Positions 1 through 5,756 of a stretch of 8,308 nucleotides of DNA are shown here, in pieces (position 1 is the stretch's first letter; every line of letters begins with the position of its first letter). Made by a program: the position numbers and the translations under genes. Source of the DNA: an uncultured Lachnospiraceae bacterium (GTDB lineage: Bacteria > Bacillota > Clostridia > Lachnospirales > Lachnospiraceae); the NCBI GenBank assembly GCA_934402515.1, contig CAKRTZ010000073.1, forward strand, positions 1 to 8,308, given 5' to 3'. Under the pieces are notes generated by a model, which saw nothing but the letters and a program-made list of their open reading frames with translations, did no database searches and had not been told where the DNA came from.

Positions 1-46
1 CTTCGTCTATACACATGCACATGCTACAACAACACATCATCATCAT
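1..46 (-). CDS. Met/Cys-rich short ORF, probable leader peptide (partial, runs off window)
   Basis: Seen: four consecutive ATG codons (46-35) are followed by TGT-TGT-TGT-AGC-ATG-TGC-ATG-TGT-ATA-GAC-GAA, giving MMMMCCCSMCMCIDE before the window ends. Of the first twelve residues six are Met and five Cys. A strong ribosome site AAGGAGG (62-56) sits 9 nt before the first ATG, and a TTGACA/TATAAT promoter plus operator lie just upstream, so translation is credible. Known: runs of codons for the regulated amino acid are the hallmark of attenuator leader peptides, and polycysteine short ORFs act as cysteine attenuators in mycobacteria. Inferred: this ORF senses charged Cys and Met tRNA supply for a sulfur operon lying beyond position 1. 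The stop codon and any attenuator hairpin are outside the window, so it could instead be the N-terminus of a longer protein. The leader idea is favoured by composition and by the sulfur-related neighbours. Confidence 0.65.
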   Translation of the reverse strand, partial: MMMMCCCSMCMCIDE

Positions 47-70
47 TTGACTTTCCCTCCTTGTTTTATT

Positions 71-89
71 TCCTACTATTTTCATAGGT
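71..89 (-). promoter_or_regulatory. Operator C: palindrome ACCTAT-N7-GTAGGA
   Basis: On the minus strand the site reads ACCTATGAAAATAGTAGGA: half-sites CCTAT and GTAGG separated by 7 bp. It begins 15 bp after the -10 box and ends 8 bp before the AAGGAGG ribosome site of the Met/Cys-rich ORF. The same arrangement occurs before the other two operons in this window, which is the main support. Binding there would block initiation or early elongation. The regulator is not encoded in the window; an Rrf2-type cysteine regulator is inferred from context only. Confidence 0.65.
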
Positions 90-104
90 GTTCTATGGTT
101 TTGA

Positions 105-132
105 ATTATACACCATATTTTCCGTATGTCAA
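105..132 (-). promoter_or_regulatory. Promoter C for the Met/Cys-rich ORF
   Basis: TTGACA (-35, 132-127) and TATAAT (-10, 110-105) are separated by 16 bp, both perfect sigma-A consensus. The predicted start near 98 gives a 5' UTR of about 50 nt. The -35 box lies only 9 bp after the stop codon of the M20D amidohydrolase gene. The sequence just after the -10 (TCAAAACCATAG) nearly repeats that of promoter B, so these two promoters appear related by duplication or strong constraint. Confidence 0.75.
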
Positions 133-141
133 TAGCCTTTT

Positions 142-1461
142 TTAATTTTTTTCTTCCACTTTGTTAAAAGCATCCATAAATGCCACATATTCTTCTCTGC
201 TGGCAAAGCGGGGATGATAGTCCTCCACCACCTGTTTTGCACAGGATGCACCGTTACGCAGCAGGCGGTAAGCACTTAACGCAAAGAGTTTCGCCGTGGC
301 AATATATGCCTCATCCTCGTCCACAATGTCAAAATCTACCTGGTGAAGTCCGCCGACTGCACCGCCTGTATGGAAGGTGAGTACCGGCATGCGGTGCTGT
401 ACATCTCCCACATCCGTGGAACCGCCGCTGTGGGCTGTCAAGTCTGCCTCACTTACTTTATCCTCGCCAAATACTTCTCTGGCGATATCCACCACTTCCT
501 CCGGAAACGCCTGGGGGAGGCTGGGAAGATAGCCGGGCATGGTCTCAATGCGGTATCCTGCGCCCATGGCAAAAGCGCCAGCCTTGAAGGAACGGTCGGT
601 TTTCTCTTCTGCATCGGCAAAAGCCTCCAGCGTCTTACCACGCACCAAAGTCTCCAGTACCACATCATCCGGCACTACGTTTACCAAATCGCCACCCTTG
701 GTCATAATGGGATGAACCCGGACACAGTCCTGGTCACGGAAGGTCTCCCGGTTTAAGCCTAAAGCCTGCAAGCCCAGAGAAGCTGCGGAGAGTGCGTTGA
801 CTCCCTTTTCCGGGCATCCGGCTGCATGGGCTGCTTTTCCCTTGATGCGGATGACTTTGGACACAAAGCCATTGCCACTGCCGGAGCCAAAGCTGATACC
901 GTTATAGCCGGTGTGATGCGCCAGGCAGAGATTGATGTCCTCGAAAGCACCGATGCGCAGCAGCTCACATTTTCCGCCGCCATACTGGATTTTGTTGTCT
1001 GCAACAAGGGTATTCTTAAATTCCACCTCACCGTATTCCTCCGCAGGCACTGCGAAGAAAATCACCTGTCCGTCCAGTGCTGCTGCCACTTCCGGGTCGG
1101 TGAGTGCCAGTGCTGCCCCAATGACGCCTGCCATCTGGGTGTGATGTCCACAGCAGTGTGCTGCCTGGGTTTCCGGGTTGGCATGGGCATGCTGGGGAAT
1201 CCGCAGGGCATCCAGTTCCCCTAAGAGAGCCAGGGACACGTTTCCCGCCTTTTCCGGGTTCAAGTATGCCTTAGCGCCGGTGATTGCCAGATCTTTTTCC
1301 ACCGGGAGATTCAGCTTTTCCATAAACTCCACGAATTTCCCGGAGGTACGGAATTCCTTGTAGCCCAGTTCTGCATGGTTATAAATATCTCTGCCGAATT
1401 CCAGAATCGACTCCCGGTTTTCGTCAATGAGTTTTATGATTTTTTCTTCAATCTGATTCAT
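142..1461 (-). CDS. M20D-family amidohydrolase (AbgB/aminoacylase-like)
   Basis: A 439-residue cytoplasmic metallo-hydrolase of the M20D group, which cleaves N-acyl, N-carbamoyl or related amides of amino acids. Seen: GELDALRIP (81-89); the metal-ligand segment HCCGHH (102-107), with C104 and H106 at the expected ligand positions; the catalytic Glu pair EE (141-142) after FFAVPA; a further His in AHH (181-183); the lid-domain motif KAAHAAGCPEKGVNAL (209-224); STDVGDV (348-354); and the last metal His in GLHQ (371-374). Length fits the family. The common CGHD motif is CGHH here. The gene is last in its operon, 18 nt after the flavoprotein gene, with a modest ribosome site (TGAGG, 8 nt before ATG). 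Known: M20D enzymes in Bacillus sulfur operons (SndA, YxeP) deacylate N-acetyl-S-substituted cysteines. Inferred: release of a cysteine derivative from an N-acyl or N-carbamoyl precursor. Family is secure, substrate is not. Confidence 0.9.
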   Translation of the reverse strand: MNQIEEKIIKLIDENRESILEFGRDIYNHAELGYKEFRTSGKFVEFMEKLNLPVEKDLAITGAKAYLNPEKAGNVSLALLGELDALRIPQHAHANPETQAAHCCGHHTQMAGVIGAALALTDPEVAAALDGQVIFFAVPAEEYGEVEFKNTLVADNKIQYGGGKCELLRIGAFEDINLCLAHHTGYNGISFGSGSGNGFVSKVIRIKGKAAHAAGCPEKGVNALSAASLGLQALGLNRETFRDQDCVRVHPIMTKGGDLVNVVPDDVVLETLVRGKTLEAFADAEEKTDRSFKAGAFAMGAGYRIETMPGYLPSLPQAFPEEVVDIAREVFGEDKVSEADLTAHSGGSTDVGDVQHRMPVLTFHTGGAVGGLHQVDFDIVDEDEAYIATAKLFALSAYRLLRNGASCAKQVVEDYHPRFASREEYVAFMDAFNKVEEKN

Positions 1462-1479
1462 AAGTTAATCCTCAATCTT

Positions 1480-2358
1480 TTAATATCTTCCTAAAATCAC
1501 ATCCTGCACCGGAGGTCTCTGGGGTGCATAGGGAGTCTGGTCGCCATACCCCACATCCACATAGGTCACAATTCTGAGATATTCCGGCAGGTCAAACCGT
1601 TCTCGGATGCGTTCACACATTGCCTGATTAAAGGTGAGCCATACGCCTTCCAGTCCCACTGCGTGGGCTGCCAGCACAATGTTCTGTCCTGCGGCGCCGG
1701 CATCCAAAAGCTGATTTCTCACCGGTGTAAAGGAATTGGCACGGTAGCACCGCATATCCTGCAGAATGACCAGGTGCACCGGTCCTCCCGGTACATCACT
1801 TCCCTTGAAAAGGCCCGGCTCGTTTTTGTCCCGGATGACCAGATAGCGGATGGACTGTACATTACAGCCATGGGCTGCCCAGATTCCCGCCTCCAGAATT
1901 TTGTCAATCAGTTCATCGGGTACTTCCTGCTCTGTAAATTCTCTCACAGAACGCCGCTCTTTGACAATGGTAAAAAAAGCATCTTCCATTTCTTTTGTCA
2001 CCGGTGTGGGGGTAAAGGGTGTCAAATCCACGTGCTCCCCTTTTGCCAGTTTGTCTGCCGCCTGAATCAAAAAGGAGGCATAGCGGTATTCAGGAAGGTC
2101 GGTTCCCAGCCCTCTCTGTACCCATAATTCCAGCAGATGCTTGGTGTAATCTGCCTGCCTTGGACTTAATGTTCCGTTGCGGTAGGCAGTGGCATACACC
2201 TGGATTTCCAGGGTATGGTGAGAGCGTTCCCGCACTCTGGCACGGAATTCTGTTTCGTCCATTGCTAGGAACTGCTCATCTGTCAGTTTCATGTTGTTGT
2301 TCCAAATCTCTCTTGCCTCCTCCGGAGACAGATAATCCATACTCGTATCGCGAAACAT
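1480..2358 (-). CDS. Nitroreductase-family FMN protein with N-terminal helical extension
   Basis: 292 residues. The C-terminal half (about 127-292) is a nitroreductase-fold flavoprotein: ERRSVREF (134-141) is the usual FMN-phosphate-binding start, AAHGCNVQSIRYLVI (161-175) matches the ligand-lining segment often written PSxxNxQPW, and DAGAAGQNIVLAAHAVGLEGVWL (219-241) is the typical helix before the flavin ring contact. Residues 1-126 form a charged, probably helical domain with no motif I recognise. Classic nitroreductases are about 180-220 residues, so this is an extended form. The ribosome site AGGAGG (2370-2365, 6 nt spacing) starts right after the ATPase stop codon, indicating tight coupling. 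Known: the fold covers NAD(P)H-dependent reductases and also thiazoline/oxazoline oxidases (McbC/SagB type). Inferred: a redox step on the imported sulfur compound. No membrane segment is apparent. Confidence 0.85.
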   Translation of the reverse strand: MFRDTSMDYLSPEEAREIWNNNMKLTDEQFLAMDETEFRARVRERSHHTLEIQVYATAYRNGTLSPRQADYTKHLLELWVQRGLGTDLPEYRYASFLIQAADKLAKGEHVDLTPFTPTPVTKEMEDAFFTIVKERRSVREFTEQEVPDELIDKILEAGIWAAHGCNVQSIRYLVIRDKNEPGLFKGSDVPGGPVHLVILQDMRCYRANSFTPVRNQLLDAGAAGQNIVLAAHAVGLEGVWLTFNQAMCERIRERFDLPEYLRIVTYVDVGYGDQTPYAPQRPPVQDVILGRY

Positions 2359-2369
2359 TCAATTCCTCC

Positions 2370-3155
2370 TTACAAATTCCCATAGTAGTCCGCGGGGATA
2401 TCCCTTCCGTTATTGTTGATGTCCACAGTAATCTGGGTAGCTATGTCCACCAGTTCCCTGGCATTCCGGTTTCTCACCTGGGGGTAAGGCACATCGTAAA
2501 TGCGCTGGATTTTGCCGGGTCTGGTGCTGAGTAACACCACCCTGTTTGCCAGAAAAACCGCCTCGTTGATGTCGTGGGTGACAAAGAGAATCGTCTTTTT
2601 CTCCTTCTCCCAAATCTGAATCAGTTCCTCCTGCAGGGTGCAGCGGGTGAGATGGTCCACGGCACTGAACGGCTCATCCATGAGGATGACCTCCGGCTCC
2701 ATCGCAAGGGTTCTGGCGATTCCCGCACGCTGTCTCATGCCACCGGAAAGCTGGGAGGGATATTTATGCTCAAAGCCCTTTAAATTCACCATGCTGATGT
2801 ATTTTTCCACACGGGCTTTCCGCTCCTCCTTGGGCAGCTTTGCCACATCCATGCCAAAGGAAATATTTTTTTCAATGGTTCTCCAGGGAAACAGAGAGGC
2901 ATCCTGGAATACCACACCAATGTCCCGGCTTGTGCCCTGCACCGGCTTTCCATCCAAAAGAATCTCGCCGCTGGAGCTGGGGAGCAGTCCTGCGATGATT
3001 TCCAGCAGGGTGGATTTACCACAGCCGCTTGGCCCTACGATGCAGACAAATTCGCCGTCATTCACTTTTAAGTGGATATCCTGCAGGGCGTGTACCTCTT
3101 TTCCGTCCGGGCTGGTATAAATTTTATTGATATTTTTTACTTCAATATTAGGCAT
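2370..3155 (-). CDS. NitT/TauT-type ABC transporter ATP-binding protein (SsuB/TauB-like)
   Basis: 261 residues; the cytoplasmic ATPase that powers the permease encoded upstream. Seen: Walker A GPSGCGKST (41-49), Q-loop VVFQDASLFPW (81-91), signature LSGGMRQR (136-143), Walker B VILMDEP (156-162), D-loop SAVD (164-167), and switch His in VTHD (H194). All catalytic elements are intact. The DASLFPW Q-loop and the length are typical of the nitrate/sulfonate/taurine (NrtCD/SsuB/TauB) group. The start has a clear AGAGAGGA ribosome site about 7 nt away; the gene follows the lipoprotein gene by 22 nt and is 11 nt before the flavoprotein gene. Which substrate is moved cannot be told from the ATPase. 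Confidence 0.95.
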   Translation of the reverse strand: MPNIEVKNINKIYTSPDGKEVHALQDIHLKVNDGEFVCIVGPSGCGKSTLLEIIAGLLPSSSGEILLDGKPVQGTSRDIGVVFQDASLFPWRTIEKNISFGMDVAKLPKEERKARVEKYISMVNLKGFEHKYPSQLSGGMRQRAGIARTLAMEPEVILMDEPFSAVDHLTRCTLQEELIQIWEKEKKTILFVTHDINEAVFLANRVVLLSTRPGKIQRIYDVPYPQVRNRNARELVDIATQITVDINNNGRDIPADYYGNL

Positions 3156-3177
3156 TGGTGTGTCCTCTCTTTCCCTG

Positions 3178-4263
3178 TTATTTTGCCTCCGGGTCTGTCA
3201 GTCCCAGGGTATCCGCTGCAACCTGGGCAAACTCATTGGTGTAAGTTCCCTTATAATCTACGTTTTCATCCACCCAGCCGTACTGTTTCAGATACTCAAA
3301 GGTGGCTGCCAGCCTGTCTTCGGGGATAACCGGGTAGTCCAGCCATACATCAATCTCGGACTCCACGGCAGTTCTCATAATTTCCGGGGTGGTGTTCATC
3401 TGCTCTGCTGCCCAGTCGATAAACTCGTCAAAATATTCGTTCTTGACTTCCTCATGTACCTGATAGTAAGCGGTCACAAAACGCTGTAATTTTTCCGGCT
3501 CGTTCTCAATGAAATCGTTACTTGCAATCAGCGTTCCGGTGTAGTAGTCGGGTATGTAGTCCCAGGCACGGCCAAGGATGTGTCCCACGCCCTCTGCCTC
3601 AGCCAGAGCTGCGTAGGGATTGTGGATAATCGTTGCATCCACCTCGCCGGAGGTAAAGGAAGCGTAAGCGGTCTGGTAAGCACCATTTGCCACCAGGGTT
3701 ACCTCGTCCTGGGAGATGCCGTTTTTCTCTAACATTTTCAGAACGGAAAGTCTCATTCCACCGGCAGCACCCTGTGCTCCAATGGTTTTGCCTTTTAAAT
3801 CCTCAATGCTCTGGATATCATTATTGGCGATAAGCCAGTAGCATCCGGAATATCTCCACATATTACCCACCAGTTTGCCGGGAACCCCGTTGAAGATTCC
3901 GGGAATATAGGAACTGGGGTCACCGTCTGCCACATCGATTTCTCCTCGGGTGATCATGGAAAGCACACCGGCATTTCCCTCCGTGGTGGTAAGATTGTCA
4001 AATTCAATACCCAGCTCTTTGTAAAGACCTTTTTCAATGGCAAAGTTATTTACCGCACCGGTCATTCCCGTTGCAAAGCAGCTGCGGATGACGATGGTGT
4101 CCTCTCCGCCATCAGTGCCGTCTGCGGCATCTGCCACCGGCTGAGCCCCATCGGTCTGGGCAGTGGTAACGGCATCCTGGCTTCCATTACTGCTGCCGCA
4201 GCCTGCCAGAAGTCCCACCGTTAAAGTCAACGCTGCTAAAATTGATACTGTCTTTTTTCTCAT
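3178..4263 (-). CDS. ABC transporter substrate-binding lipoprotein (NMT1/SsuA/TauA-like)
   Basis: 361 residues. The N-terminus has a lipoprotein signal peptide: MRKK, a hydrophobic stretch 5-18, and lipobox LAGC with C22 as the lipidated residue, followed by a Ser/Gly/Gln/Asp-rich linker to about residue 57. The mature domain fits the NitT/TauT periplasmic-binding fold: a first strand ending at RSCFATGMTGAVNNFAIEKGLYKELGIEF, then GEIDVADGDPSSYI, then DLKGKTIGAQGAAGGMRLSVLKMLEKNG (hinge and helix typical of sulfonate/nitrate binders), SGEVDATIIHNPYAALAEAEG, and a C-terminal helical part. It would be anchored outside the membrane and pass ligand to the adjacent permease. An AGAGAGGAG ribosome site lies 7 nt before ATG. 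Known ligands of the family include sulfonates, nitrate, pyrimidines and aromatic acids; a sulfur compound is inferred here from neighbours. Confidence 0.92.
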   Translation of the reverse strand: MRKKTVSILAALTLTVGLLAGCGSSNGSQDAVTTAQTDGAQPVADAADGTDGGEDTIVIRSCFATGMTGAVNNFAIEKGLYKELGIEFDNLTTTEGNAGVLSMITRGEIDVADGDPSSYIPGIFNGVPGKLVGNMWRYSGCYWLIANNDIQSIEDLKGKTIGAQGAAGGMRLSVLKMLEKNGISQDEVTLVANGAYQTAYASFTSGEVDATIIHNPYAALAEAEGVGHILGRAWDYIPDYYTGTLIASNDFIENEPEKLQRFVTAYYQVHEEVKNEYFDEFIDWAAEQMNTTPEIMRTAVESEIDVWLDYPVIPEDRLAATFEYLKQYGWVDENVDYKGTYTNEFAQVAADTLGLTDPEAK

Positions 4264-4289
4264 AATGAGTCTCCTCTCTCTTATCTATC

Positions 4290-5078
4290 TCACACACGGT
4301 TCCATTTATGGCAGACCGCATATTCAATCAACGCAATCAGTTTGACCAGTGCCACAGAAATCAGGGTCACCAGAATAATAACGAAAAACATGAGCGGTGT
4401 GTTTAACAAGGACTGTGCCTGGGAAAGCAGATAGCCAAGTCCTGCCTTTGCCGCCTGCATTTCGGAGAACACCACACCGGTAAGGGCTGTGGCTGCCGCC
4501 AGCCGTAAGCCGTTAAAGATAGAAGGCAGCGCTGCGGGAATCAGTACCAGAAACACGGTCTGAAACCGGCTTGCCTGGAATACTTTGGCCACCTTCAGAT
4601 ATTCCCGTTTACACTGTTTGGCTCCCGTCACGGTATTGTACAGGATGGTAAAGACGCCAAAGAGGAAAATCAGCACCACTTTGGATTTAAAGCCGATACC
4701 GAACCAGAGAATCAGTAAGGGAAGAATGGCGGTTTTGGGAACTGCCATAATGGCGGCGCAGAACACGTTCATGTATTCCTCCACCTTCGGGAACAACACC
4801 CACAGCAGTCCGAACAGGATACCTACCAGCACCGCCAACCCGTAGCCCACTGCCACTTCCTCTAAGGTGATGAGCAGGTGAGGAAACAGGGTTCCGTCTG
4901 CAATAATCTCAATCCCCTTTTGTACGATGGAGGTGGGGGATGCCAGGAACACTTTCTGGACTTTTCCCGTGTCCACAGCCATCTGCATGTAAACCAGGAG
5001 GGCAATCACCGTGAGAAGTTGCAACAGATTGATCCAGGTAAATTTTTTCTTATGTAGCTTTTTATTCGATTGTTCCAT
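4290..5078 (-). CDS. NitT/TauT-type ABC transporter permease (SsuC/TauC-like)
   Basis: 262 residues and strongly hydrophobic, with about six membrane helices: approximately 15-33, 67-96, 105-127, 132-150, 175-204 and 229-252. A basic, cytoplasmic N-terminus (KKLHKKK) precedes the first. The ATPase-docking EAA-type loop is visible as KVAKVFQASRFQ followed by LVLIPAALPSIFNGLRLA (162-194), characteristic of the BPD_transp_1 permeases of the nitrate/sulfonate/taurine group. Its start lies inside the end of the ATC-hydrolase-like gene (17-nt overlap), with a GAGGGGAG ribosome site 7 nt before ATG, so the two are probably translationally coupled. The only permease in the operon, it presumably acts as a homodimer. 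Substrate unknown. Confidence 0.94.
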   Translation of the reverse strand: MEQSNKKLHKKKFTWINLLQLLTVIALLVYMQMAVDTGKVQKVFLASPTSIVQKGIEIIADGTLFPHLLITLEEVAVGYGLAVLVGILFGLLWVLFPKVEEYMNVFCAAIMAVPKTAILPLLILWFGIGFKSKVVLIFLFGVFTILYNTVTGAKQCKREYLKVAKVFQASRFQTVFLVLIPAALPSIFNGLRLAAATALTGVVFSEMQAAKAGLGYLLSQAQSLLNTPLMFFVIILVTLISVALVKLIALIEYAVCHKWNRV

Positions 5079-5601
5079 AGGTGTACTCCCCTCTTTTTAC
5101 TTTTTCGCTCTCAAAATATTCCCGTTTACATTCCGTTCCCTCCAGAATGACATTCTGGGTAATCCTGTGAGAAAGATGTCCGGTGAAATGCTCTATAGTG
5201 GTGGTATCAATCACATCACAATAGAAGGGAGCCAATTCCTTGAACCAGGGATATTGTTTGCTGTATTCCCGCCAGACCTCGCCATAGGGACAGTGGTCTT
5301 CCCCCCACTCTGCAATCCAGCCGTCAAAGGGAAGATCGATATTCCTGCGGAAATCCTCCACGGTGTCCGTTCCGTTTCCCAGTGCTTTTGCCTGCTGCCT
5401 TAACTGTTCGGCACGGTCAACCGCCTGTTCAAAGACCACCTGACGGATGATGCCCTTGGCTTTTTCCAGTCCGAACTGGTCATACAGAACTTTGCTGAAA
5501 TGAAAGTACAGCAGTGCGAACTGTCTGGCTGCCTTGCGAATCTGATCAACCTCACGCTCTCTGGATACCTCGCCGGTTAATGGAGTTCTTTCTTTTCCCA
5601 T
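5062..5601 (-). CDS. L-2-amino-thiazoline-4-carboxylic acid (ATC) hydrolase-family protein
   Basis: 179 residues, soluble, no signal peptide. I recognise the ATC-hydrolase family from an N-terminal helical region rich in Arg/Gln/Glu (about 18-75), DLPFDGW (89-95), a CPYGEVW segment (104-110), FYCDVIDTTTIEHF (126-139) and GTECKREYF (155-163). The conserved cysteines C104, C128 and C158 are the likely key residues. Known: the characterised Pseudomonas enzyme opens the ring of L-2-amino-thiazoline-4-carboxylate to N-carbamoyl-cysteine, a step in making L-cysteine. Many homologues are untested and may act on other substrates or not be enzymes. It is first in a six-gene operon, directly behind promoter B, with ribosome site AGGGAGG 7 nt before ATG, and overlaps the permease gene. 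Inferred: processes the compound the transporter brings in. Family call fairly sure, reaction unsure. Confidence 0.72.
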   Translation of the reverse strand: MGKERTPLTGEVSREREVDQIRKAARQFALLYFHFSKVLYDQFGLEKAKGIIRQVVFEQAVDRAEQLRQQAKALGNGTDTVEDFRRNIDLPFDGWIAEWGEDHCPYGEVWREYSKQYPWFKELAPFYCDVIDTTTIEHFTGHLSHRITQNVILEGTECKREYFESEKVKRGEYTYGTIE

Positions 5602-5629
5602 GGTTATTCCTCCCTGTCATTCCTTTATA

Positions 5630-5648
5630 TCCTACTTTTTTAGTAGGT
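5630..5648 (-). promoter_or_regulatory. Operator B1: palindrome ACCTAC-N7-GTAGGA
   Basis: On the minus strand: ACCTACTAAAAAAGTAGGA, half-sites CCTAC and GTAGG with a 7-bp spacer. It starts 14 bp after the -10 box of promoter B, within the 5' UTR, and matches operators A and C in sequence and position. The transcript could also fold here as a 6-bp stem with a 5-nt A loop. The equivalent sites A and C form weaker stems, so a DNA-binding site explains all three better. Confidence 0.68.
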
Positions 5649-5662
5649 TTGCTATGTTTTGA

Positions 5663-5690
5663 ATTATACCTACTTTTCCTATAAAGTCAA
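5663..5690 (-). promoter_or_regulatory. Promoter B for the transporter/hydrolase operon
   Basis: TTGACT (-35, 5690-5685) and TATAAT (-10, 5668-5663) are 16 bp apart. The predicted start is near 5656, leaving a UTR of about 55 nt before the ATG at 5601. The -35 box is embedded in operator B2 and the initial transcribed region holds operator B1, so repression from both sides is plausible. The post -10 sequence TCAAAACATAG is shared with promoter C. Confidence 0.75.
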
Positions 5691-5695
5691 TAGGT
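5677..5695 (-). promoter_or_regulatory. Operator B2 over the -35 box: ACCTAT-N7-ATAGGA
   Basis: On the minus strand: ACCTATTGACTTTATAGGA. It has perfectly complementary CCTAT/ATAGG half-sites with the same 7-bp spacer and flanking A residues as B1. The spacer contains most of the -35 hexamer (TTGACT), so occupancy would exclude RNA polymerase. Promoter C has only a degraded counterpart (GCTAT and CGG around 136-122) and promoter A has none, so the second operon may be the most tightly controlled. Confidence 0.55.
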
Positions 5696-5756
5696 AATGG
5701 AAATATTTATCAATTTGTACCTATCCAGGGCCATGCAAACTTGCATTTACACAGTC

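Noticed and set aside
343..756. Plus-strand frame of 137 codons inside the amidohydrolase gene, and similar plus-strand frames elsewhere
   Set aside because: Antisense shadows of well-supported minus-strand genes, without ribosome sites or recognisable domains.
5560..5620. ATG at 5620 upstream of the ATC-hydrolase-like gene, a possible leader ORF
   Set aside because: AAGGA directly touches the ATG with no spacing, and the frame shows no sulfur-residue bias.
5733..5746. Perfect palindrome ATGCAAACTTGCAT after the PatB/MalY gene, a possible terminator
   Set aside because: Six-bp AT-containing arms with a 2-nt loop and no U-run on the transcribed strand; too weak for an intrinsic terminator.
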